64,000 nt of DNA from Saprospiraceae bacterium (GTDB lineage Bacteria; Bacteroidota; Bacteroidia; Chitinophagales; Saprospiraceae): NCBI GenBank assembly GCA_020628645.1, contig JAHDES010000021.1, positions 32,392 through 96,391 on the forward strand, read 5' to 3'. Numbering within the stretch: the stretch's first letter is position 1; each line of letters opens with the position of its first letter. Of this stretch, positions 53,905 to 61,716 are shown in pieces. Made by a program: the position numbers and the translations under genes. Below the pieces are notes generated by a model. That model was not told the DNA's origin. It saw only the letters and a list, made by a program, of their open reading frames with translations, and ran no database searches.

Positions 53905-55473
53905 ATGATATTTAATAGTCTCGCATTTTTTGTATTTATCGCAGCATTTTTGCCCTTATACTTTAGCATGAAGGGCAAATCACGCTTGTGGCTATGCTTG
54001 ATTGGGAGTTATATCTTTTATGGCTGGTGGGATTGGCGATTTTTGAGTTTGATTGTATTCTCTACTTGTATTGATTATTTTGTAGGTTTACAATTGGATC
54101 AAACGGAAGATGAAGCGAAACGAAAACGACTATTGACCATTAGTATGGTCGTCAATTTGGGTTTTCTAGCCTTCTTTAAATACTTCAACTTTTTTATTGA
54201 TTCCTTTACCAATATGCTCCAATCTTGGGGATATGAAGGATCAACTACCTCTCTTGACATCATTTTACCAGTTGGTATCTCGTTTTATACGTTTCAGTCG
54301 ATGAGCTATACGATTGATGTCTATTATCGAAAATTAGCCGTTGAGAAAGATTTTATCCGCTTTGCGACCTTTATTTCGTTCTTCCCGCAATTAGTAGCGG
54401 GGCCTATTGTTCGAGCGAGTGATTTCTTGCCTCAATTTCAAAAGGAACGTACTTTTTCATGGGATAGATTGACAACTGGTTTAGGACAAATTCTTTGGGG
54501 ATTCTTTAAAAAAGTAGCCGTTGCCGATTCGCTCGCTCCCTATGTTGATCAATGTTTTCAAGAACCAGGGATGTTTGGTTCTTTACATTTATTGATTGGA
54601 ATTATCTTTTATTCGTTCCAGATTTATTGTGATTTTTCGGGCTATTCTGATATCGCGATTGGACTGGCAAGGGTCTTAGGCTTTGATTTTCCAGAGAATT
54701 TTAGAACACCTTATTTCTCTAAGAACTTCAGTGAATTTTGGAAACGCTGGCATATTTCCTTATCCAGTTGGTTACAAGATTATTTATATATTCCATTAGG
54801 TGGAAACCGAAATGGTAGTTTTGGATCATGGTTTTTTATCATCTTATTTTATGTTTTAACGGTAGTGATGACGGGCTGGTGGTGGCTGGGAATTATCGGT
54901 GTAGGAATGGGAATATGGGCCTATTGGTATTACAATAGTTCTACCGCTCGACAAAAAAATCTAGCTACCTATGCCAATTTGATGGTCACGATGTTATTGG
55001 GTGGCTTGTGGCATGGAGCGAGTTGGGCGTTTGTCTTTTGGGGCTTTTTACATGGTGCGTATTTGGTGGTACAGCGATTGGCGAGTCCATTTTGGAATAA
55101 GGTATTGAATGCGATTAAAACGCCTATGTTTATTCAAAATACCTTAGCAATAGCAATGGTTTACTTTTTCACTTGTTTGGCTTGGGTGTATTTTCGTGCT
55201 CCTGATTTTGAGGTAGCCAATAACTTCATTATGGGGATTGCATCTTTGGAGCAATTTAGTTTTGGAGCAGTCATGAATAAATTCCAAGTGGTGAAAGGTT
55301 TTCTGTTAATTGGATTATTATTAGCAGTGGAAGTCACCGATTTACGATATGAATACCATGAAGTGATACGCACACAAGCCGTTTTTAGAGTGGTGAGTTT
55401 TGCGATTTTATTGTGGTTGATTTCCTTTTTTGGTACGTTTGGAAATAATTCGTTTATTTATTTTCAATTTTAA
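53905..55473 (+). CDS. MBOAT family O-acyltransferase, AlgI-like
   Basis: A 522-residue inner-membrane protein with about 11-12 helices that passes acetyl groups across the membrane for polysaccharide O-acetylation. Family signatures: IILPVGISFYTFQSMSYTIDVYYRK, FATFISFFPQLVAGPIVRASDFLPQF, FSGYSDIAIGLARVLGFDFPENFRTPY, FWKRWHISLSSWLQDYLYIPLGG and GGLWHGASWAFVFWGFLHG. The catalytic His pair is H370 and H383. An extra segment (residues ~305-350) between the FWKRWH block and the WHG block is a local insertion. The start is 6 bp after the SGNH gene and the SGNH-like gene follows after a double hairpin. Confidence 0.93.
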   Translation: MIFNSLAFFVFIAAFLPLYFSMKGKSRLWLCLIGSYIFYGWWDWRFLSLIVFSTCIDYFVGLQLDQTEDEAKRKRLLTISMVVNLGFLAFFKYFNFFIDSFTNMLQSWGYEGSTTSLDIILPVGISFYTFQSMSYTIDVYYRKLAVEKDFIRFATFISFFPQLVAGPIVRASDFLPQFQKERTFSWDRLTTGLGQILWGFFKKVAVADSLAPYVDQCFQEPGMFGSLHLLIGIIFYSFQIYCDFSGYSDIAIGLARVLGFDFPENFRTPYFSKNFSEFWKRWHISLSSWLQDYLYIPLGGNRNGSFGSWFFIILFYVLTVVMTGWWWLGIIGVGMGIWAYWYYNSSTARQKNLATYANLMVTMLLGGLWHGASWAFVFWGFLHGAYLVVQRLASPFWNKVLNAIKTPMFIQNTLAIAMVYFFTCLAWVYFRAPDFEVANNFIMGIASLEQFSFGAVMNKFQVVKGFLLIGLLLAVEVTDLRYEYHEVIRTQAVFRVVSFAILLWLISFFGTFGNNSFIYFQF

Positions 55474-55476
55474 TCG

Positions 55477-55540
55477 AATATATCCAGCGAGTTAGGAAAC
55501 TCGCTGGATATATTTTGGAGAAGCTAGGAAACTTCTCCAA
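55477..55540 (+). repeat. Double-hairpin dispersed element, copy 3
   Basis: Hairpin 1 has 17-bp arms (55477-55493 and 55498-55514, one G-U) with AGGA loop, an extended form of the GCGAGTT/AACTCGC hairpin. Hairpin 2 has 11-bp arms (55515-55525 and 55530-55540) with one C-A mismatch and AGGA loop. It lies in the 123-bp gap after the MBOAT gene and could function as an attenuator within the operon. Confidence 0.8.
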
Positions 55541-55596
55541 TCATCAATAATAATTTGGAGTACGATCTGAATCTCTTATTTATAAAAAATAGTTAG

Positions 55597-56475
55597 TTGA
55601 ACCTAAAAAAAATATACTGGATTTTTTTATTGTTACTATTGACCTTCATTGGAGATCGAATAGGAGGCTGGATTTTAGAGCAAATCGTTCAAAAAAGTCA
55701 GTTTCGTTATACTCGTTTATATAATCAACAAGCAGAATCTGATATTTTGTTGGTGGGCAATTCTCGCGGTTTAATGTTTTATCAACCTACTATTGAAGAA
55801 TTGACGGGTAAATCAACGCTGAATTTGAGTTATAATAGTATGCCAATCAATTTAGGTCGTGCCTTACTACAAGATTATTTTGAAAACTATCCTGCACCAG
55901 AACAAGTTATTTTGGATGTTACGATGTGTGATCGTTTGAATAATCAATTGATTGCTGGTTTTAATTTATACACGCCCAAATCTACGCATGTCAAGCAATT
56001 AATTCGAGATAGTATTCCTAAAGATTATTATGGTGGAATGGTGACACATTTGTATCGCTACAATTCGGAAGTTTTTCAACGCACCCTAAATTATATCAAT
56101 AAATCGGATGAAGATTGGCTCTTAGATCGAGTGATTAACGATTATATGGTGGAAGAAGCGCAGTCTTTAGAAACGTTTCGTATTACCTATGATACTAGTT
56201 TCACCAATGAATTAAATGCCATTAAGCAACTTTGTCAGTCCAAAGGCACCCAACTCAATTTCGTCATTAACCCTTATTATCCGCCTTTTGCCGAAAGCAT
56301 AACCAATCTTGATTCCATTAAAAATGTCATTCAGACGCAAGTGGGTGTATCAATTTCAGACTATAGCAGAGCTTTGACTGATCGTGAAGATTTTGGCGAT
56401 TATCAACATACCAATAAAACGGGAGCAAGGAAATACATGCAGATGCTTTTGCAGGATGGAATTTTAAAGAAATAA
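55597..56475 (+). CDS. SGNH-like membrane-anchored protein, DUF1574/AlgJ-type
   Basis: A 292-residue protein beginning at a TTG codon; a stop codon lies immediately upstream in frame, and this start supplies an N-terminal membrane helix (WIFLLLLLTFIGDRIGGWIL). The periplasmic part has an SGNH-like core: VGNSRG (S56), LNLSYNSMPINLG and a late D-x-x-H pair (GDYQHTNKTGARKY; D268, H271). Relatives next to MBOAT proteins (for example alginate AlgJ/AlgX) transfer the acetyl group onto the sugar. The lack of an annotated start ATG could hide it from simple gene calls. Probably in the same operon as the MBOAT gene. Confidence 0.85.
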   Translation: MNLKKIYWIFLLLLLTFIGDRIGGWILEQIVQKSQFRYTRLYNQQAESDILLVGNSRGLMFYQPTIEELTGKSTLNLSYNSMPINLGRALLQDYFENYPAPEQVILDVTMCDRLNNQLIAGFNLYTPKSTHVKQLIRDSIPKDYYGGMVTHLYRYNSEVFQRTLNYINKSDEDWLLDRVINDYMVEEAQSLETFRITYDTSFTNELNAIKQLCQSKGTQLNFVINPYYPPFAESITNLDSIKNVIQTQVGVSISDYSRALTDREDFGDYQHTNKTGARKYMQMLLQDGILKK

Positions 56476-56644
56476 AGTTTTAGTCGACGCACGATTGATT
56501 AAACCTAAAGATAAAAAGAACACATTTCATTTCTGACCGAAATAACTAAAGCACATAAATATTAATCGTGTCACGACCTTTTCTGAAACGTCAAAATTTC
56601 GTTAAACTCTACAATTGTATTACACAGCTCCCTACATTTCCGCT

Positions 56645-56652
56645 TATCTTTG
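56645..56652 (+). promoter_or_regulatory. Putative -7 box upstream of the M28 peptidase gene
   Basis: TATCTTTG matches TAnnTTTG. It lies before a 116-bp element, so the insertion would lie in the transcript leader. The rest of 56476-56644 shows no gene. Confidence 0.45.
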
Positions 56653-56654
56653 TA

Positions 56655-56788
56655 CAAAATTAACGTTCTTAGATAAATTGTGTAGAATGAAAAATATGAA
56701 AGCTCAATTCCCGATGATTATCGGGATGAGAGATAAGTGTTTTGAAATTTCAATAAAGTCGCAATTTATGTCTAAGAACCAAAATTAA
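56655..56788. mobile_element. 116-bp MITE-like insertion with 9-bp target duplication
   Basis: CAAAATTAA occurs at 56655-56663 and 56780-56788, directly flanking 56664-56779. The insert has inverted ends: GTTCTTAGAtAAATTG at the left, and GTTCTTAGAcaTAAATTG reading in from the right. A TCCCGAT-gatt-ATCGGGA hairpin (56709-56726) lies inside. No transposase is encoded. GGTTCTTAGACA recurs at 63952, near the window end. Confidence 0.7.
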
Positions 56789-56793
56789 TTACC

Positions 56794-58017
56794 ATGCGTA
56801 TTGTACTCTTTATCCTAAGTCTTTTTTGTATTCAAACTGCTTTTTCCCAGTTTAATAAAAGTTTACACCAAATTGAGGTAGATGTAGTTTATCTCGCTTC
56901 TGATTATTTAGAAGGGCGTGAAACAGGCACTAAAGGAGAGAAACGAGCTGCAGATTACATTGCGAATCGTTTTGCAGTATTAGGAATTGCTCCAATGGGC
57001 GATGATAGTACGTATTTTCAAGATTTCCCTTTTGAAGAAAAACTCAATCCTTCTGCAGATGAAGTCATTACCAAAACTGGTATTGGCAAAAATGTTATTG
57101 GTTATCTAGATAAAGGCGCAGCAACGACAGTCATCATTGGTGGACATTACGATCATTTGGGTTATGGCGAATCAGGGTCAAGACATGTAGGAGAGCCTGC
57201 CATCCACAATGGAGCAGATGATAATGCGAGTGGTATCGCTGCCCTATTGAATTTAGCAGAACGTTTAGTTAATATGCCTTCCAAAAATAATTTCTTATTC
57301 ATTGCATTCTCAGGTGAAGAAAAAGGTTTATTTGGTTCAAAATATTATGTGGAGCATCCTGTCATTGCACATGAAAGCACGAATTATATGCTCAATATGG
57401 ATATGATTGGTCGTTTAGATGAAGAAAATACACTTATCATCAATGGAACTGGTACTTCCAAGGCTTGGAAAAATGCCTTTTGGAATATCCGTCGAGATGC
57501 CATTAAAACGAACTTAATGGAATCGGGCGTTGGGCCATCTGATCATACTTCTTTTTATTTAAAAGATGTACCTGTTCTTCACTTTTTCACGGGAGCACAT
57601 ACCGATTATCACAAACCCATTGATGATTCGCATTTGGTCAATATGGAAGGAATTTTAACGATCTCCGATTATATTTATGATCTCATTGTAGTCTTAGATA
57701 GAGATGGAAAACTCGTTTTTCAAGAAACTGAAACGAAGCAAGAAAGCAAACGCGCTTCTCGCTTTAAAGTGACTTTAGGTGTGATGCCTGATTATGTGTA
57801 TGCGGATGGTGGTATGAAAATAGATGGGATTATTGCTGATCGTCCCGCAGAAGCTGCTGGTTTAGAAGCAGGCGATATTGTCCTCAAAATGGATGATGTA
57901 GAAATAAAAGACATTTACGTCTACATGGATGCTTTAGGTAAATTTGAACCTGGGCAAAAGGTTAAATTAGTAGTACTCCGAAAAGGAAAGAAGATTAAAA
58001 AAGAGGTGCAGTTTTAA
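56794..58017 (+). CDS. M28 family aminopeptidase with C-terminal PDZ domain
   Basis: A 407-residue exported zinc peptidase. Signal peptide (1-18), then the M28 core with metal ligands GGHYDHLG (H118, D120), NGADDNASG (D142/D143), SGEEKGLFGS (E175/E176), NMDMIGR (D203) and the late HTDYHKPIDD histidine. Residues ~325-407 form a PDZ-like domain (IDGIIADRPAEAAGLEAGDIVLKMDDVEI) that may guide substrates or protein partners. It cleaves N-terminal amino acids in the periplasm or outside. The gene follows a 116-bp MITE-like element lying in its leader; convergent CotH gene ends 4 bp later. Confidence 0.95.
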   Translation: MRIVLFILSLFCIQTAFSQFNKSLHQIEVDVVYLASDYLEGRETGTKGEKRAADYIANRFAVLGIAPMGDDSTYFQDFPFEEKLNPSADEVITKTGIGKNVIGYLDKGAATTVIIGGHYDHLGYGESGSRHVGEPAIHNGADDNASGIAALLNLAERLVNMPSKNNFLFIAFSGEEKGLFGSKYYVEHPVIAHESTNYMLNMDMIGRLDEENTLIINGTGTSKAWKNAFWNIRRDAIKTNLMESGVGPSDHTSFYLKDVPVLHFFTGAHTDYHKPIDDSHLVNMEGILTISDYIYDLIVVLDRDGKLVFQETETKQESKRASRFKVTLGVMPDYVYADGGMKIDGIIADRPAEAAGLEAGDIVLKMDDVEIKDIYVYMDALGKFEPGQKVKLVVLRKGKKIKKEVQF

Positions 58018-58021
58018 TCAA

Positions 58022-60790
58022 TTATTCCTTTACTAAGCGCCGTGTAAGTATCCCTTCTTCCGTCATCAATCGTAAAAAATAGATGCCCGATGGAAGCGAT
58101 TCATTGATAGGAAGACGAATTTCTTGCTGTCCACTCGTTTGATCTTGTTTTGTATAGGTTTGAATACGTTGCCCGTCAAGCGACCATAATTCTATTTGTA
58201 AAGATTGAGTGTTTAAAAGTTGATAACTCAAAATAAGTCCATTAGAAAAAGGATTAGGAGCTATTTGCAAGGCTTGTATACTTGCTGGCTCATCAATTCC
58301 CACATTGCATTTTGTTTGAAAATCCACTTCTACAAAAGAACTAGAAATATAGGTACATTTTGCCCGTACTTCTACTTCATAATTGGTACAAGGCATTAAA
58401 AATAAGAGTTCAAATTCGGGTTGACCCGTCGAAAAATTAATCCAATCGTCAAAGGTATCTTTCTCTCGATAGCGTACTTCATAGATTTCTACATTTTCAA
58501 CAGGATCCCAGGATACAAATGCAGAATAATTCGTCGTATCGACATAAAAGACTTCTGGTTCTAAACAAGGAATATCTGGAATAAAATGAGCCGTAATTAC
58601 ATCATTTCCAACAAGACTTAAATCTATTGAATCATTTGATTCGCTTGGAGAAATTGTACTAGAACCTGTTTCCCAATAGTTAAACATCCAGCCCGAATCT
58701 GCTACCGCCACCAAATCTAAAGGTACGCCGCCAAAATAAGTCCCGTCCCAAGGATAAAGTTCTGCCAAAGTAGTATTTACATTCACCTTTCCTGCCCCTG
58801 CTGGCTGTACATGAATACTAATATCATACGGCCCAGTAATTCCATCATCTTCATAGCAATCTGCAATCGCTTCATCTATAATAGTACAACGTTGTAAGAT
58901 ATAATTTCTCAAGGTATCCACATTTGCTTTCCAGCCTTCGTAAGTCCCCCCCCATCGTTCAAGTTGACGAGGCATTTCAGGTTCTATTCTATTAATCATG
59001 GAATCCAACAAGGGAATCATAAAATCACAACTAAAATACGTATTATTTAAATCCGCATAACGATTAATGTATAACGCTCGAAATTCTGCATTATCATACA
59101 AACTAGAAAACAGATCAATATGCCCCTCAAAATCGACTACATCTGAAATTTCTTCGGGATTACAAGGATCAGCATTTGCACCTTGGTCGGGAATATCTGA
59201 ATAGTTGATATAATGACCAAAGGTCGCATCTTCATCCCAAAGAATATACCGCCATTTCGTGGCACCACCATTAGGATTGCGCCCGCGCCACCAAGCTGTA
59301 TTCCAATTAAGCCAATCTGCAGAAACATTGTGCGAATGTAATATGATATAATCAATCAAACTCATCACTTCGAGTCGTTGCTCTACATAAGCATAGGCAT
59401 TGGGCTCGGTTAAATCAAAGTTATCAATGTAGGCTCGTAGCGCATACCAATCATCCCAACTGCCATATTCTTCCCAACTTCCTCCCCAAGTTTTAATAAA
59501 ATCAATATCGTTTTCTCCTTGATCGTAGTAAAAGTCTGTATAATCGTGATCGTCAACCTTTTCTCGGATTTCATAAACGCCCCAATATCGTCCATTGACA
59601 TACATTACGCAAGGTTCATAGGTGCGTTCGTCTAGTTCTAAATTAGCTAATTGAGAAAGGGTATGAATATACGCATCTCGGATGTATGCTCCACCTGATT
59701 CAAATGGATAATTATCATTGGCGGCTGCCTTTAAAATCAATCGTTGAAAACGATCGCGATTGGTCGTATTAAACATATCAAACAACTCATTCTTCACCGC
59801 ATAATCATAACCAAATTGATCTCTTGTGATGTAGTCAATTCCTCTTTGATTATAAAACCAAGAGTCATTTCCATGTTTATTAAATTCTCCAGTAGCATCA
59901 GAAACGCGCATTCCATCATCATCAAAAAGTTCAAAGCTTCCTTGAGGTTCAATAAATTCGCCATACATCAAATCACTAACTTCATCTCCTGAAATAGAGA
60001 CTACCTTCATCGTATGAGAAGAATTTATAAAATAAGTATGAAAATCTATAAAACTTGGTAAAAAAGAAGTATCATCTTTAAAAGCTCTTGCTTTGAGAAC
60101 GCTGGTTTCGTCTATATTAAATGGTTCAGTGTAAAGGATCGAATTTCGAGTAGGCGTTTCGCCATTGAGCGTATATCGAATCTCTGCATCAGGGTCGGCA
60201 CTTGTAATTGTTATTGCCACGGTGTCTTCATAAAAGCCTGCTGCTGGAGAAATAACTGGAGGTGCCGTATAGCCCGTTCTTACATCAATATTAGGAAACC
60301 CAGGCGTTGGAATAATCATAACCCCCCACTCATTTGCGCCATCAGATAAGCGTCCCCATGAATGATTTTCTTGATTGGTAATGTCTATTTCATGTATATC
60401 TTCGATGACTCCATTAGGATTGGCAAAAACGATGTCTTCTTTATTTCTATTTTGGGTGATTTTAAAATTCGTATGAAAAAATGCACCATTTTTTACATTT
60501 CTTCCAGATGCATACACTAATAAAAACCCATTGGGGGCAATCGTTGTACCACTTGGAAACGTCCATTTATCTGTATTTGTAGATCGATCTGAGAGATGAT
60601 AGCCAGATAGATTAAAGGTAGTATTGGAGGTATTGTATAATTCAATCCAATCTTCGTATTCGTTGAAATTGTCGGTATGTGCGCTGTAATTGGCAGCAGA
60701 GAATTCATTTATTACAACTTGGGAGAAGGCATTGCTCCAAGAGATGAGTAGTAGTAGACTTATTAGAACTAGTTGATGTTGAATACTCAT
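58022..60790 (-). CDS. CotH kinase-like secreted protein with lamin-tail domain and T9SS type A sorting domain
   Basis: A 922-residue exported protein. Signal peptide (to about residue 23), lamin-tail domain (VVINEFSAANYSAHTD...WIELYN, ~25-150), chitobiase/hexosaminidase C-terminal-like Ig domain (~175-250, IRYTLNGETPTRNS), then a CotH kinase domain (~300-600; RLILKAAANDNYP, YVNGRYWGVYEIREKVDDHDY, YILWDEDATFG with Asp ligands). An all-beta region and a fibronectin III module (YEVRYREKDTFDDWINF) follow. The last ~85 residues are the type A T9SS sorting domain (IAPNPFSNGLILSYQL...GIYFLRLMTEEGILTRRLVKE). Secreted CotH relatives phosphorylate or decorate surface proteins; the substrate here is unknown. 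Confidence 0.93.
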   Translation of the reverse strand: MSIQHQLVLISLLLLISWSNAFSQVVINEFSAANYSAHTDNFNEYEDWIELYNTSNTTFNLSGYHLSDRSTNTDKWTFPSGTTIAPNGFLLVYASGRNVKNGAFFHTNFKITQNRNKEDIVFANPNGVIEDIHEIDITNQENHSWGRLSDGANEWGVMIIPTPGFPNIDVRTGYTAPPVISPAAGFYEDTVAITITSADPDAEIRYTLNGETPTRNSILYTEPFNIDETSVLKARAFKDDTSFLPSFIDFHTYFINSSHTMKVVSISGDEVSDLMYGEFIEPQGSFELFDDDGMRVSDATGEFNKHGNDSWFYNQRGIDYITRDQFGYDYAVKNELFDMFNTTNRDRFQRLILKAAANDNYPFESGGAYIRDAYIHTLSQLANLELDERTYEPCVMYVNGRYWGVYEIREKVDDHDYTDFYYDQGENDIDFIKTWGGSWEEYGSWDDWYALRAYIDNFDLTEPNAYAYVEQRLEVMSLIDYIILHSHNVSADWLNWNTAWWRGRNPNGGATKWRYILWDEDATFGHYINYSDIPDQGANADPCNPEEISDVVDFEGHIDLFSSLYDNAEFRALYINRYADLNNTYFSCDFMIPLLDSMINRIEPEMPRQLERWGGTYEGWKANVDTLRNYILQRCTIIDEAIADCYEDDGITGPYDISIHVQPAGAGKVNVNTTLAELYPWDGTYFGGVPLDLVAVADSGWMFNYWETGSSTISPSESNDSIDLSLVGNDVITAHFIPDIPCLEPEVFYVDTTNYSAFVSWDPVENVEIYEVRYREKDTFDDWINFSTGQPEFELLFLMPCTNYEVEVRAKCTYISSSFVEVDFQTKCNVGIDEPASIQALQIAPNPFSNGLILSYQLLNTQSLQIELWSLDGQRIQTYTKQDQTSGQQEIRLPINESLPSGIYFLRLMTEEGILTRRLVKE

Positions 60791-61101
60791 TAAAAAAGTA
60801 AATTGTATAACCGACTTTTTAGCTTAATTTATATAAAATTACAGGAAATAAGACGACGAGATCTAGTTTAACGATAGCTTTGTCTGTTAGTAATCAAATC
60901 TATTTATCCTTATCCCTTCAACATTTATACCAGACCTATCAATTCGTTAATACATATAAACAGATGGATAAATAAAAGTGTACTAATTTTATAGCCCCTA
61001 TCCACACAAAATTCCTTAGGATTTTGTACTTGCACTTATTCACAAAATATTTTAAACAAATGAAATCCTCCGCTCTTTTCGCCCATGTCAGCTTTAAACT
61101 G

Positions 61102-61109
61102 TACTTTTG
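61102..61109 (+). promoter_or_regulatory. Putative -7 box of the GTG-start gene
   Basis: TACTTTTG matches TAnnTTTG and lies 19 bp before the GTG at 61129. The 60791-61128 gap otherwise shows no gene. Confidence 0.45.
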
Positions 61110-61128
61110 CTAAAAATCTCATTATCTA

Positions 61129-61629
61129 GTGCAACAACAACCAAACGTTTCTTTCGCTCATTTCTTGGAAAAATTTCCTGAAATAGATTTACCCCTTACA
61201 CTGACTTCAGAATCATCTCATGCCTTCTCGCGTACTAATGATCCTTTACATTCCTTGATGATAGAACAATTTATATTGCCTTATCAAAAGGAAGAATTAG
61301 ATGAATTTACTGAATTCATCCCATGTTTTAAAATTCCTAAAACCTTTGATATTCATGCCATTGTGTATTGGAAAGCTAGTTTATTAAACTATCAATACAT
61401 TTTAGCTACTTACAATAAAAAAGGACAATTGATAGATAAAGGGGTCATTGCGGGAACTTATTCTGACGGAGCATCGTTAATATCATCAGTTGCAACTATT
61501 GAGGAAGATTGGATCATCTATATTATTTCTGGAAAAGCAGAAAAAGATGAACGAGATTATGACGCAACCTCCAGCAAAGCCTTCAATCTAGAACTGCTCG
61601 CCACAGGAGAAATTGTAACTTCAGATTAA
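61129..61629 (+). CDS. Hypothetical protein starting at GTG
   Basis: A 166-residue protein of unknown function; no family was recognised. The GTG at 61129 is the first start after an in-frame stop and gives MQQQPNVSFAHFLEKFPEIDLPLTL; no ATG occurs for over 40 codons, so GTG is favoured, and a promoter-like box lies just upstream. It has no signal peptide or membrane helix. The middle (FIPCFKIPKTFDIHAIVYWKASLLNYQYILATYNKKGQLIDKGVIAG) reads like a beta-sheet-rich cytoplasmic protein. It lies 87 bp before rnr on the same strand and may be co-transcribed. Confidence 0.7.
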   Translation: MQQQPNVSFAHFLEKFPEIDLPLTLTSESSHAFSRTNDPLHSLMIEQFILPYQKEELDEFTEFIPCFKIPKTFDIHAIVYWKASLLNYQYILATYNKKGQLIDKGVIAGTYSDGASLISSVATIEEDWIIYIISGKAEKDERDYDATSSKAFNLELLATGEIVTSD

Positions 61630-61716
61630 TCAACTCTTCTCCAACTATTTAGTACACACATTTTTTAAACCCAAGAATTCTACTCATCTTTCTTAGATGA
61701 ATTAATAACATAAATA

